The notes under the pieces: model-generated | What the model was told of the DNA's origin: nothing | What the model saw: the letters and a program-made list of their open reading frames with translations, nothing else | The model's database searches: none | Shown here: in pieces, positions 12,940-25,689 of the stretch | How positions within the stretch are numbered: the first letter of the stretch is position 1 | How the letters are laid out: each line of letters starts with the position of its first letter | Position numbers and translations under genes: made by a program | From: Glossina fuscipes | Lineage: Eukaryota > Arthropoda > Insecta > Diptera > Glossinidae | Direction: 5' to 3' | NCBI RefSeq assembly: GCF_014805625.2 | Contig: NW_023998415.1 | Coordinates: 49,493,729-49,557,728 of the forward strand | DNA length: 64,000 bases

Positions 12940-13215
12940 TATGCCTTCGATCTGTTTGTCCATCCCAATCTGTCTCCGTCCAGCTGATGTCTGGTCTGGT
13001 ATATGTCGTAATGTCATAATGTCATCAAGTGTTGAGATCGCGTACGCCGGCAAATTTCAACCAACGAAGAAAATCTAAACCATTTTGTATAACGCTCATG
13101 CTTGGACCAAAGCATCAAATTATCTAACTGAGTCAAGTCCGTTCGGGTGTTGCATACATCCCGGCGAACCAAATATAATCTTTTATCACAATTGGTATAG
13201 GGTATAATTCATGTT
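12940..13215 (+). repeat. mini-me-like / TATACCC-type dispersed repeat, degenerate
   Basis: A CTGTTTGTCC..CTGTCTCCGTCC tract (degenerate GTCY) is followed by the downstream arm GTGTTGCATACATCCCGGCG. The copy ends in GGTATAGGGTATAATT, like the 3' ends of related copies. It belongs to a subfamily distinct from the full-length copies at 35 and 57 kb. Confidence 0.5.
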
Positions 13216-14129
13216 ATGATAATGCGTACACTCAATAATTATTTAATTTTTTTTTTTTTTTACGCTGAACATTATCGAACACTATATCGAAACTATAAGC
13301 TTGTACCTGTAAGTAAGTGTTCAAGAGAATTGCTCGGAAAGAGAAACTGTAGTAAAGTAAAAGTTAAAAACTACCATGCATTGGTTGCTTGTTTCAAAGT
13401 TAAACGTGTTTGATATTAAAAAGATATTTCATTGCTTTTGCCATTTGTTGTTGCTAGAAGTAGTAGGTACAACAAACAAATAAAACATAAAAGCATGTCC
13501 ACTCCGAAAACAAGCTATATGTCACAGGCATGCTAAAATAAATCAGAATAAGTAACAACAAACTAGCGCAGTAGCTAGCATTAGTATTTTCGATTAACTC
13601 GGGAAAAAGTTGAAAAGAGGAAAGATCCCCATTAATATTCAATATTTTCTTTCTATATCCATCAATTAGAATAGGGGAATGCAAAAGTCTCACCTTACTA
13701 AATACCTGGCTGGCATCCTGGATCTAATACGAAACAATTCACTTTAAATGCAATTTGATTTTTAATTTTATTCAATTGAAATTGAGCCTCATCCGAAGGC
13801 TGCTGAAAGAAAAGTTTACGAAAATTAAACCCATACAGGCATCATGCGGATTAAAACCGTTTCATTACTTTCTGCAAACTTTTTTCAACGTTATTCCTCT
13901 ATGCATATAAAATTATATAGGAATGCGAGGCGAACGATAGCGCCTTAAAGATGATAATAGGTGTTTGCATTGCATTAACATATTATTTCATTTTATAACT
14001 AACATAGCTGATACACACGATATGAAGAATTTAAAATTTTACTTTACTATGGTGCATAAAATCTTTGAAAGTAAACATCATTTATTATTCTTATTACTAT
14101 AAATTTAGCCAGAGTATAAAATTCTAAGA
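13216..14129. other. AT-rich non-coding stretch
   Basis: No coding or repeat feature was recognised apart from a short poly-T at about 13,247-13,261. Confidence 0.55.
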
Positions 14130-14266
14130 CAAAAGCGCTTACAGCACTAGCATCTAAGGCTATCGGCTTTTATTAAAAACTCTACTTTTCTTGAGATTTG
14201 AACCCATAACCATTAGAGTTGCTGGTCGAGACTCTTGCCTACTTGGCCACTCAGGCGGCTTCGCAT
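14130..14266 (-). mobile_element. tRNA-derived SINE, copy 1
   Basis: Read on the minus strand, this carries an A-box-like TGGCCAAGTAGG (14,238-14,249) and, about 35 nt later, a B-box-like GGTTCAAATC (14,195-14,204). That is the spacing of an internal RNA polymerase III promoter, and the sequence resembles a Ser/Leu-type tRNA head. A unique tail follows (GATGCTAGTGC near 14,150) and is shared with the copy at 30,555, so this is a dispersed family and not a lone tRNA pseudogene. The cloverleaf is not preserved, so it is not a working tRNA. Confidence 0.72.
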
Positions 14267-14795
14267 CATTTAGTAATAATGAAGTGAAGATAAGAATGGA
14301 TTTCAATTCATCAGTGATATGGCTATATATGTAGATATGCGTATATAAATGATTATCTTTAGGTTCTGATCGCCAGAGTCTGTCGCTCTGATCCGAAGTG
14401 AGATCGAAAAATGCGGAAAGTGTAAATTTTATTATTATTTGTTCTTTCATTCTTGATGTAGTAGAAAAGCTTTCAATATTTTTATAGTTCCAGCAAATGC
14501 ATCGTAAAGTTTTACATCAACGCACACGTGCGTGAGAGGCATGATTTTAACGATTTTTCCAAGTCATTCTGACCCTTAAAGTACGTTTATATTGCATTTT
14601 ACCATGACGCTATAAAACAACACATTTCATTTTATATACATTAAGGGATGTTGATAAGCTCCGTATAAATACATTTTTCAATTTTTATTTTTTTTCATAT
14701 ATATATATATATATATTGCAGAACGTCAACGCGTGGATTTATATATAAGTATGTATGTGAAAAGAAATTCAAAAATTTATATAAAATATTCGCCT

Positions 14796-14820
14796 AAATT
14801 CTCTTCTTTTTCTAGGTACC
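14796..14820 (+). promoter_or_regulatory. weak juxtaposed 3'/5' splice-site candidate
   Basis: A pyrimidine tract ends in TTTTTCTAG directly followed by GTACCG. The 3' half is a good acceptor; the 5' half is a poor donor. I list it only because two better sites of the same design lie downstream on the same strand. Confidence 0.15.
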
Positions 14821-15029
14821 GTTATTTTTGTTATATGTGCGTAAAAAAGTTATATCCAACATATGGCTTGAAAAAGTGGCCAGAAACCGCCCTTCAAACG
14901 CATTAACATCGAGTAAATGTTATCCTAAGCGTCTATCAGTATCTTATCTCACTAGTTGTAGACTTTTCTTTTTTTACATACTCAGCAAGAAGCTTCAGAG
15001 ACCCAACAAATCTGAATTGTTCCAAGTGT

Positions 15030-15115
15030 GCCTGTTTTCTGTCCGCCTGTGTTAACATTCGTGTTCGAAACATTCTCCTCGCAAGTAAAAATGAAGTCAC
15101 CAAGTTTGAATATCG
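15030..15115 (-). repeat. mini-me-like fragment
   Basis: CTGTCCGCCTGTGTTAAC followed by AAACATTCTCCTCGCAAG matches the stretch at 37,905-37,940 in the reversed tandem array (GATAAACATTCTCCTCGCAAG). Only this part of the element survives. Confidence 0.65.
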
Positions 15116-15731
15116 CAGCAATATAACCGAAGGATAATTTAGTGCTTCGCATTTTTCCTCGTCACTCACAATGTATAACAGAACAGAAACACAACATAAA
15201 GTTTTCACGCCAACCCAATAATATTATAAAGCATAGAAAATTTGTTTTTTCCTTTCTTTCGTTTAGTCTTTTTTTAGGATAACGGTAATGGATAGATATA
15301 AAAGAATCGGTCATAGCCTAATAAAATTTTCTTAAGGTTTTTCTTGTTGCAGAGAATAGGGGTTAATTAAAATTTCTATCGCCTTTATCTAGTTCAGCTG
15401 ACGTTACATATTAAGTTAATTAAAAAAGTATAAAAAAAAGCAAATAAAGGAAAGATGTATTAAAAGAAATATGCGTTCATTCGTTGTCTGTCAGATATTT
15501 GTCCTTCTCACGTCTGTTATTCGCTTATTTATCTTTTCGTGTAACATGTTTGTTCGTCATTAAATATGAATGCTCGTCCTTGTCCCCTCCTATCGTGCGT
15601 CATCTCTTCTTCTTCTTAACGGCATATTTAGCGCGTTCAATTTGAAGCAAAAATATAAACTAATCATTAGAATGAACAATAGCTTAAGATAGGATGCAAT
15701 CAAGGAATGGTTTTCATTTATAGCGCCTCTC

Positions 15732-15763
<32 letters not shown>

Positions 15764-16846
15764 CATCACGGAATATCTCCGATCACTTAATTATGCGCTT
15801 ATAATGACGGTTAAGCAAAAACCGATTGTTAAATTCCTCTGACCTCTCTGTGTTTAATCATGATTTCGGAAGAATAGCAATAGTATATTCTAGTCCGAAA
15901 TATATGCAATCAAACGATTAGAAAAATGTGTAAAAAATTTCAGTTCACTGGGTTTTGAAAATGATCTAAAAGGACTGAAAACAGATATTCGTTCCTATCA
16001 CTGTTACAGAAACGTTTTCTTTCAACTCCCGCACCAAATAATAAGTCTTTGCTTTTCCTAGGTTATCGTAAGCAATCTAACACTTTTTACTAACTACTAA
16101 GCGATTGTGAGCAACTCATACCCGTAATCTATTCACAATCAACATAAGATAAGATATCTGAACGACTTGGCAGGTGCTGATTATTAGTCCCATGTCGATT
16201 GTTAGAATGCCCTCAAATCTCAAGTACATAGTGAATTGATTGAAAATGATTGTAATCACTTCATAATCATATCTATATGAAAACAATAGCATCATATTAA
16301 TGATATGCAACTGAAACTAAAAGTTTAATCAAAAAATGCATGAATTCCAAGCATACCTGCGACCAGAGCAACTAATTTCTTCACAATTTTTATAGAAATA
16401 CTATCGAGAGAACTATCATATCATTCTCATAAGTAGAGGTTTCAAGTGTTTCCCAATTCATAATAAAGGGACTACGACCGCCACGTAAACCTTACAAAAA
16501 CTTATCTTTTTCGAAAACAACGGCTAAGGTAGCGGATGCGTTTAATATTTCTTTTCTTTTTTTTTTTTTTGACAAACACCACTCCTACACGTCCTGTATT
16601 AGGGATGGTGTTCAGAACGGATATAAGAGAATTTCTGAAAAGAATTTCCTTGTCTGTTTCTGTGTAGTGAGTGCAGCCATTATTTGAATAAATAAATAAA
16701 TATTTGAAACAAATTAACTGAGAAATCTATTAAGAATGCGAAATTCACTTGAAAGTTTTTCTACACTTCCTTTAGCAATAATTTTCTCAAATAATAGCAA
16801 AGACTCGCTCGTTTTATCATAACTCCGCTTAGAATACTCGAATCGT

Positions 16847-16884
<38 letters not shown>
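15116..16884. other. AT-rich non-coding stretch
   Basis: Contains (TC)n at about 15,727-15,762, which could bind GAGA factor, and short T tracts. No gene was seen. It runs into the assembly gap. Confidence 0.6.
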
Positions 16885-16984
16885 NNNNNNNNNNNNNNNN
16901 NNNNNNNNNNNNNNNNNNNNNNNNNNNNNNNNNNNNNNNNNNNNNNNNNNNNNNNNNNNNNNNNNNNNNNNNNNNNNNNNNNNN
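16885..16984. other. assembly gap, exactly 100 N
   Basis: A fixed 100-N placeholder inside a poly-T tract on both sides. The true length is unknown. Confidence 0.98.
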
Positions 16985-19900
16985 TTTTTTTTTTTTTTTT
17001 TTTAAATCAATGATAACAATAAAAAAAAAAAATGAACTTTTTTTTTTTTGTTTGCTCTTATTTGCATATATTTGCATACATTCTCGTTTTTCATATAAAG
17101 TTCATGTAACCAAATAGAAAATTTTCCAATGTTTTTGAACCGAAAGGTCAAATATGCTAATCCAAGCAAAAATGTTTCCTATTTCTTCTTTCAGCATCAC
17201 AAACTGCATAACCAAATAATTGATGTCTTGATGGGTCTTAAGTAAATACGAAACATAAATTTGCATGTATTTAACAAAAGCAAACAAAAGTAAACCAAAT
17301 AAGTAACTAAACTAAAAGCAAGCAACAATTTGCAATTTAAGAGTCATCGAGAGAAGTAAGCCATTAAGAATGAAAATATCTAAAGAAAAAAAGATGTAAA
17401 ATTGTAGATGAGTAACTCACTCACTCATTCGCCCACTCCCTCCCTTTACTCACTCTATCTATGTATGATTGATTATTTTGCGAGGATAAAAACTTTCCAC
17501 TTTATTTCTCTTCTTAATAATTTACTAAATACTACGAATTATTTACAAACTTTAACAAGCCTAACTAACAGGAGGAAAGGGACCATTGATGATCCTTGTA
17601 CGCGTTAGGCGATAGAAAGCAAATTTGGTTTGACATTCAATTTATATGTATTCGAAAATTCCATCTAAAGAAGATGTACATCTATTGTGATTGGGCTGCG
17701 TGACACTGGGTATATTTTACTCTTCAATTATTTTTCTCACTTGGAAAAACGAAGGAAATAAAAAGCAATCTTTGTAGGGCTTATAAAGTTTTTTCTAAGC
17801 CTTTAAAAAGTTTTTAGGTTACCCTAAAAACCAAACACAGATATACTCTATATAAATTTATATACATGCATATAATATAAATTTGGATGTATATATCTAT
17901 ACATATATATATATATTTAGGTTTAAACAAACATTATCACGTTCAAAATGACGGAGATATGTAATGCGGTTTATAGTATAATCACGAGCATCAGTGTACA
18001 TTCGTGTATGTAGAGAAAAGGCTTTTGAGAAAGATTGGTAATATATTTTTAAGCCTTGGAGCAGTCTATATATGGTTTAGGGTTGAGTAGTAAAACCCTT
18101 AAAAATTTTCCAAACATCAACATCAATATCAACAATAACAGCAACAACAATAACAAAAAAAAAAAAAAAAATAAGAAAAAAAAAGTAGGATTAGTTATCT
18201 GTTGTAGCCAAAAATAACAGCAGAAAAAACTCTTGATATTTTCCTCCCTCTGCGTTTTCATCGTTTTTCCGCCAGAGAGAAACTTGAATATCACATGTGG
18301 GAGCTTCCTGGTGTAATAAACATTATCAAATAGCCGTTGGCAAATTTTCCTATCCTTTCTCCCTCTGAATGCGTCTTTGGTAAACACCACTGTTATAAAG
18401 TTTTAAACAATGTACAAAAACCCGCACACATACACACACACACACATATATATATATATACTTTTTTATACATATGCATGTAGATTTAACTAAATCTAAC
18501 GCATACATAAACTTTAACTAAGTTTAAATATGCTTCAGATTAGAGAGAATGATATTTAAAGAAGGCCAAGCTCTCTGTAAGACATTTTGTTCAAATTTCT
18601 GTGTTTGACATAAAACGGTTTTGTTAGAAACACGATGTTCTCTCAATACTTGTATCATTGCTGTCATAGTCAATGCATATATATGAATGTGTATATATAT
18701 ATATATATATATATTCATACATAGTAAAAATTATACCGGATTTGACTGGACGGAAGGATATATAGCCATCGCTTAAAAATTTTTCCCCTAATATAACATA
18801 AATGCATTTAGACTTGTAAGCCCAAAGCTGTAATAGCTGTGTGCTGAGATAAAAAAAAAAACTTATGGCTCTTAGCTAAAAAGGAAATTTGTTTAAATTG
18901 TTGATTTAGTTTAGTTAATGCACACAGACAAATAAAGGACAAAAACGAAAACACGATTAATCATATCATTATTAAATTCACATTTTATAAAATAAATCCT
19001 ACTTAAGTTAAAGAGAAGCACTCTGAGAAAATCTACTTTGCAATAAGGTTGACATAAAATTTTATTAATTTGGTTATATTACCAAAGTCAGAATTCGCTT
19101 ATCGAGAATATGCAAAACGATTATATATATGTCGATAATTCTATTTATTTATTTATATTCCTTTTTGGGTAATTTTACATCACTTTTTTCTCTTTTTTTA
19201 TTCTTCTTAATAGAAATATTTACTCCCACCGATGCAATACTGAAATTAATATCGATTAACAGCATAGCCGGATATGCTGCTATAGTAGCTAAGAGAATGC
19301 GAACACAATTAGTTGGGTGATGATAGTAAACCCGATATGAACATAGAGTTAGTAACGAAAAAAAAGTGTTTTTGTTGCTATCACATACTACTTTTTGAAT
19401 GATTAATCAGTATCAAATTTTCGTGAATAATAGACTATTATTTCTAAGAAGTACATACAATTATTACAACTAGAAATATTAGATCATCAATCGACAGTTA
19501 TTTCTCCATTGGAAGATAATACATCACTTATTCCCAAGTCCCTCATTCCTTACTCTTAACAAATTCGAAATTGTTAAAAGTCATCTCGCCAAACTTTTAA
19601 AAAGTATACGCCGTGCATTCAACTTACTAGATAATTTGCTCTTTTGTCTCGCATAAAAGTTTAATGTGTAGTAATAGCGTCAAATCAGGCAAGAAATATG
19701 TTGCTTCAAGAAAGGCTTACAAGCTTTTTAATTTTAATATTTATAAATTTACTGCATTCCTTTTTTGTTACAATGCTATTGCTATTCTGTTCGTGAGTGT
19801 ATTTATTATAAGCAATAAGAGAGAGCGTTAAGAACAAAATATAAGTTAAGTCAAAACAAAATATATATTTAAGCGGTAAAATAAGAGAAGCAAGAATAAT

Positions 19901-20270
19901 AAGCGAACAAGAAACGAACATCTTTATGTGGAGAGGCGGCAGGCAATCGCAGTCAGCTGCCACCAGCCAAACATAAAACGCACAATTACCAAAACAAACA
20001 ACATCAAAAGTGGCAGACACACTTAATCGACAAGGGATTAGGTAAAATGGACAATTTTAGTATGCTGTGAAATGTGTGGCTTAAAATGCTCTATTCATTC
20101 ACTCACTGGCTCTATCAGTTGCGACGTAGCTTGCAGATGTAGCTGCAGAGAGACGGACCGACAAGCAAAGCAACAAATAACGTTTGTTTATTTAATTCCA
20201 CTTATGCATCTACAATTTAAATTGAGAATTATGGCTCTGGCTGATAGTAGCATCACCCAGCCGCTACGTA
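16985..20270. other. AT-rich non-coding stretch with microsatellites
   Basis: Holds a (TCAC)-rich patch at about 17,417-17,455, (CA)n(TA)n at 18,432-18,460 and (TA)n near 18,690-18,712. No gene was recognised. Confidence 0.6.
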
Positions 20271-20272
20271 AA

Positions 20273-20340
20273 AACAACAATAACAATAACAACAACAACA
20301 ATAACAACAACAACAACAATAATAATAATCAACATTAACA
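20273..20340. repeat. (AAC)n/(AAT)n trinucleotide repeat
   Basis: An interrupted AAC array passes into AAT. The plus-strand frame reads poly-Asn, but the upstream residues are not those of a known protein, so I do not call a gene. Confidence 0.9.
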
Positions 20341-23300
20341 ATAGCAACAGCAATACAATTCAACAACGGCAATAACAACTCTCGACTGATAAGGATTTAA
20401 TGTCTCAAATACTTGTAGACTGAGAGAGCGTTACTGGATTCTACCCCTGACTTATAATTCGTATGGTGTCGGTAATGCTTTTAGTTTTTTTATTGTTTTA
20501 TTTGTACTTTATTTATTTTTCAGACCGAAATGTGCTTAAAGTGCTAAGGTTTTGTTAGGTTTTGTCATTCACTACGATTCCTTCAATTGTCTGCCTCGAT
20601 GTATGATTGCAGTTTTCTCCTCTATATTATATTATTACGAACAATACTCTCTTTGTTTCCTCGTATGTTTATGTATGTATGTATGTATGTATTTTGTGCT
20701 ACACCCGCCATTAGGCCGCGTGTATTAAGCAAAATAAAACAGAGCGACGGACAGCCATGTGTGTATTTACAAGTGAGAATATGTAAAAAAGAAATGTCTG
20801 TATATTGCATACCGTACGGTACGATTATATGTATTTGTACGTACGTGCGCGTGTTTTAATAGACCGGCTCTGGCCAGTTTGTTCCGTGACGTGCGGCAGG
20901 AGTAAACGCGCTTTTAGGATTAAAGCTGATTGAAATTGTAAATGAAAATTTATACAACGACGTGATATACTTTTGTTTTTTTTTTTTTTATTTTTTTATT
21001 TTTATTTTGTTGTTGTTGTTGTTGTTGTTGTTGCTATTTTCATTCCATGCCAATATTCCTTTCCTGTTGTGTGCGTTTTAATGCCTCTGGACAGTTGTAG
21101 TTATATTAGCGACAAGTTGTCAACATTATGGTAGCTATAGAGCTTTAGGATCACTACTAACGTATGTGTATTTTTATTTATTTTTATTTTTACTTTTTCT
21201 TTTTTTTTTCTTTTTTTTTTTTGTAAGTTGTTTGCGTTGCTGTGGTCATTGCATTAAAAATTAATGGAGTTACTGATATTTTATTTTAATATAATTAAAT
21301 TAAGCAGGGATTAGCATTTGATTTTAATTTAGTTGTGTTGTTTTGCTTAAACAGTTTTAGGTTATTTATTATATGATGCGTGTATCTCTCTTATAGCGTA
21401 CAGGAAACATCTCACCTACACTTACCGAACACTCATTCCATCGATTTTGTAACAAATAATTATTTCTTTCTATATAAAATTTCTCAATAATGCTTTTTCC
21501 TCGCATACAATTTTGCTTATTTATTCGCATAAGCAATAATTAAGTATTGTTGTCAGGTGTGTAAAAACAAAAAAAAAACAAAAAAAAAACAAGAAAACAA
21601 AGCGAAGCCTTTAGTGTTAATTTGTTTTTGCTTTTATTCATATGCGTAGCTTATTTATTAATGTGCAAATGTTATGTATCATGCATGTGTGTGTGTGTGT
21701 GTGTGTGTGTGTTTGTGTGTGCTTCTTTGATATTTTATCACATAAGGTACATCGATTTCAATACACATAAATTAATGTGAGGGATTAAGTTAAAAATTAC
21801 GGTAATTATGGCATAATGCTCAGTGCAATGGCTGATGTCAGTCGTCGCTAATAATGAAATTTATGTTCGTTCATATGTAAATGGCAAAGTAATCGCTCAC
21901 TTCAAATATGGTTATCGATGAAATTAATATAAAATTATTTAAAAAATCGCGACAAATTAAATAACGAATTCTAAATTAATGAGCAAAAATGATGCATTTC
22001 CTCGAAGAAAAAAAACATAAAGAAAAAAGTAGCCATTCGTTGGTCAAGCAGTGCTATCTCTGCAATTAACTTTTCAGTACAAGTATAATATATGGAAACA
22101 AAATTAAATCGATTTGTACTTAAGTTATAGTTTGTTTGATTGATCATTATGTATCCGTGGCGACCGTTCGATTCACGAATCTGGGGAGGTTCCATTTGCT
22201 CTTTTGTCAATCTCTTGCGAATGCGAAAACAAAGTAGGTTTACTCTTCCCTTCATAGAATTATGTTTTCGATCTAGCTCTGATCTGAGGACAGACGGATA
22301 AAACGGATATATGCAGACTCCAATTTAATCTGCCTTTTATAACAATACGTAACGGCGTTATGATTGGACTAAAAAGGGATGTAAGATGTCTGTGCGATCA
22401 AAATGTAAAAGACTAAAAGAAAACCAATTGGTTTTCGCCTTGGAATCATGTTGCATATATTTCATTATTTATTCCGCCAACATTGGTTCACTGTAATAGC
22501 AATATTTATATATAAAATGTCCCTGTTTTTAGCGTTAAATAAAATAAAAAATTTTATCTGTTTGTTCAGAAACTGCAGCTTTTCAGAAATTTCTAAAAAC
22601 TTTCCACCTAAGTTATATGTTTTTGTGTAAATTTAAGTCTGCACAAACATATTTTTTTATATTTTAATATCATTAAATGAAACCGTATTCAGTTCAGTGA
22701 AATTATATTATTCACAGAGAAATTAAAATATTTTATAAGCATATTACAGTTTTCTCCGTTATTAATTAAATAAAAACCCGTTGTTTTCATACTCGGACAA
22801 CTAACTTTGTTGTTAATTGTGTAAAATTTTACATGGCGAAACCTTTAACCCACAAAGAACCAAAACGTAACAAAAAGATGCAATAAACGCTTATTACTAA
22901 TTTTTTTCTTGTTTCTTTTTTTTTTTTTTTTTTGTGGTACAGACTTTTTTAATTAAAATGTTTTAGTTTATTTTTCGCTACAAACATATTATTTCATTTA
23001 ACATTTTTGAACTGCATGAACCTTTTTTCTCTGGTGCATAGTAAATCTGGTTATTAAACAATTTTTATTAAACATGATAAGATAGGATCAGACTTAAATA
23101 CTCTAATATAAAATTAATTAATTAAAATGGAAAGCTAATGTTATATATAAACGAAGGAAAACTTTCTATTAGATTCTTTACTTCGCTACGGTTCACATTC
23201 TCCTTGGACTCATATGTAGTAAAATATATTTTTTATTACCTTCAATTTAATCGCTTTTTTCTTTCTTTCTTTTTCTCTTTATAAATATATATTTTCTTAT

Positions 23301-24666
23301 ATTTATATATATTAAAAATATTTATCGCTTACTTATATTCTTCACAACTTATGCGCTCGTATACTTTCAGTACGAACGAAATTCTCATTTAACACTTATG
23401 ACCTATTATTATGATACACAAATTTCACTCATTTCATATAAAATTTATTTATACAGCTTTATTTTCTATGCATGTGTGAGTTTTATTACTTTCTTTTGTG
23501 CGTATTGGTGCGTGCAAGTGTTTGTGTGTTTGTACGGTTTTTGTGTACATATAAATTTTACCGTTTATTACACAATAAACTAACTCGGAATGCATGCGAT
23601 TTTTAAAACCCATCCATAAAGTATGCAATTAAATTTTCTCTTAAACGATTATCACATTAATCTTCACATTCATCCCAAGCTCAAGCAACCGTATGGAGCA
23701 CGCAACAAATGTGTTTGCATTTAAATTAAAAAATACACTTTCCTTTCACTTATTCTTCTCCTTTGATATACAAATTTACATAAACAGAGACAGAAACAGA
23801 AAGAGCCATAAAGAAAGCAGTTTAAGCTTGTCTACGAGCTGTTAAATGGGGCAATCTTTGCCCTTGGATAATAAAAAAGCCCATATGAACGCCCACCTTT
23901 TTTTTTTTTTTTTTTGTGATAAAATCATTACATATAACAGTTGCACACATATGATGATTAACTCTGTTTGTAGTCACAAGGTAAGAATATATATTCATGT
24001 TCATGCGTATATTTGTTTATGTTAATTACAATTGAATCCATTTTCATTAAGATGCAAAACTGTACTATATTCTGTTGGCCTTATATAAAAGTATACAGCA
24101 CAAATATGTGCGTATGTATATGCATATATATATATGGCTAAAGAAACCACCAAACTCGATAATCAGAAAGTAGGTATGTGTATGTGGGTACATATATACG
24201 AAATTACCTGCTTATATATTGTAATATGCGTCTTGCCCAGTATACACACAATCCGCCTTAATTCAACGCCTAGAAGGGTATAGCAACGACTTCCATTGAA
24301 TCTATATCTTACTTGTACCGTACATAGTTTCATACCAGACACTACGCTCGGTCTCTTACATTCATGCCCAAGCAAATTAGGCTTAAAGAAAGATATTTTC
24401 GTAAGTTTAAGTATACAAAGCCACATGCACGATTTTTGCATTTATATGCAAGAACACATATTCAAACATATTCATACACATGGCTCTTCGTTTAAATTTC
24501 AATAAAGTCCTTTCACATCAATGCATGCATATCTGCAGACCTTCAGCATTATCCTTTGGCAAACATTAACGAAAACGTGTATGTTTAAGGTAAACATTTC
24601 ATTTTATTATGATAAACTTTCACATGAATCTTCCCTTAACATCTTTTCAAAACTATAAAAAGCTTT

Positions 24667-24704
<38 letters not shown>

Positions 24705-25460
24705 ACAATATCAAAATCAAAAGCGTGCCCTAGCATATTACCCAAATAAGTAATTTTTAATTGATACAATGAGTAAAGTAAATAAACGCCGCAGTCTTAG
24801 GTATACAATAAAATATAATAATAAACTTAAAAAAAAACAGAAGAGATATTGTATACGACTAACATACAGACATGCGTTTTCAAATTTAAAAAAAATACCT
24901 CCCACGTCGTTATTTGTTGACCCGCTTTAGTTGTCCTTCAAGTACATGCTTGCAATTTTGGCAAATATCTGCAATCGATTCTGAAAATGTGGAAACAATA
25001 GAAACTGTTCTCATGTACGTTTCAACGGAAACAGAATGGCGGAGAAAGACGAATAGTCTTTTTTTAGTTCACAAATATATCTGCGAATATGTAAAAAGAG
25101 CAAAAAAAATAAAACCTTTTATGTGATGATAAGCATATGAGTTGACTAATCAGAACTACCTTTGCGTAAAACTTTCACAACGAAAATATGTTAACCAAAT
25201 TTCACGGCCAGTGTATGAGGTATGTGAATATTAAGCCGAAGTTTACCTATGATTGGCTTTAATGTCACGTACAGACAACGGATACATGTCTGAGGACATG
25301 TTTTTCTTTCCGTACCCTGGACATCTGGCAATAATACGCAGTCGTAAAGATGCTTTTGTGCTATATAAAGAGCTTTCTTCGTTATCTGAACCCTATAGAA
25401 GAATGAATCTCTTTATTGTATCGTATTCTAATTGAGAATTAAAAGTGGATCTCTTTTGGG
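20341..25460. other. AT-rich non-coding stretch with microsatellites
   Basis: Holds (TATG)n near 20,672-20,692, a 12-bp palindrome TACCGTACGGTA at 20,810-20,821, (TTG)n near 21,007-21,033, (GT)n at 21,686-21,720, poly-T near 22,916-22,934 and (CA)n at 24,669-24,704. A short GACAGACGGAT patch near 22,290 may be a mini-me remnant. No gene was seen. Confidence 0.6.
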
Positions 25461-25467
25461 AATTCAT

Positions 25468-25680
25468 AGGTAAACCCAACGTACCGTTCACATCGGCTGC
25501 GGGGCTGAATCACTTTGACGGGAAGATGATATTCTATGTTTGATGAGACCACAAGAAATTATTGGCTGTTCGTGGGTACATTTACACGTATAATTTTCAT
25601 CGATTGCGAGACTGAATCGCTTTGACAGGAGAACAATATTCAATGTTTTTTCGGAGCGGAGAAGTGTAGTCTGTTGTAAG
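25468..25680. repeat. two-copy tandem duplication, period 107 bp
   Basis: The block at 25,492-25,541 (ATCGGCTGCGGGGCTGAATC, then CTTTGAC and GATATTCTATGTTT) recurs at 25,599-25,648 with about 75% identity by eye. Similarity extends upstream (AGGTAAACCC versus GGGTACATTT), so the unit is close to the whole 107-bp period. It is GC-richer than its surroundings. The downstream flank holds CGGTTA-ACAC-TAACCG and CGATTAATCG palindromes. It could be part of an unrecognised transposon terminus. Confidence 0.6.
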
Positions 25681-25689
25681 CTGGTAGCG

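Noticed and set aside
14130..14266. A functional tRNA gene
   Set aside because: A and B boxes are present but the stems do not pair and a related decayed copy exists, so it is a SINE.
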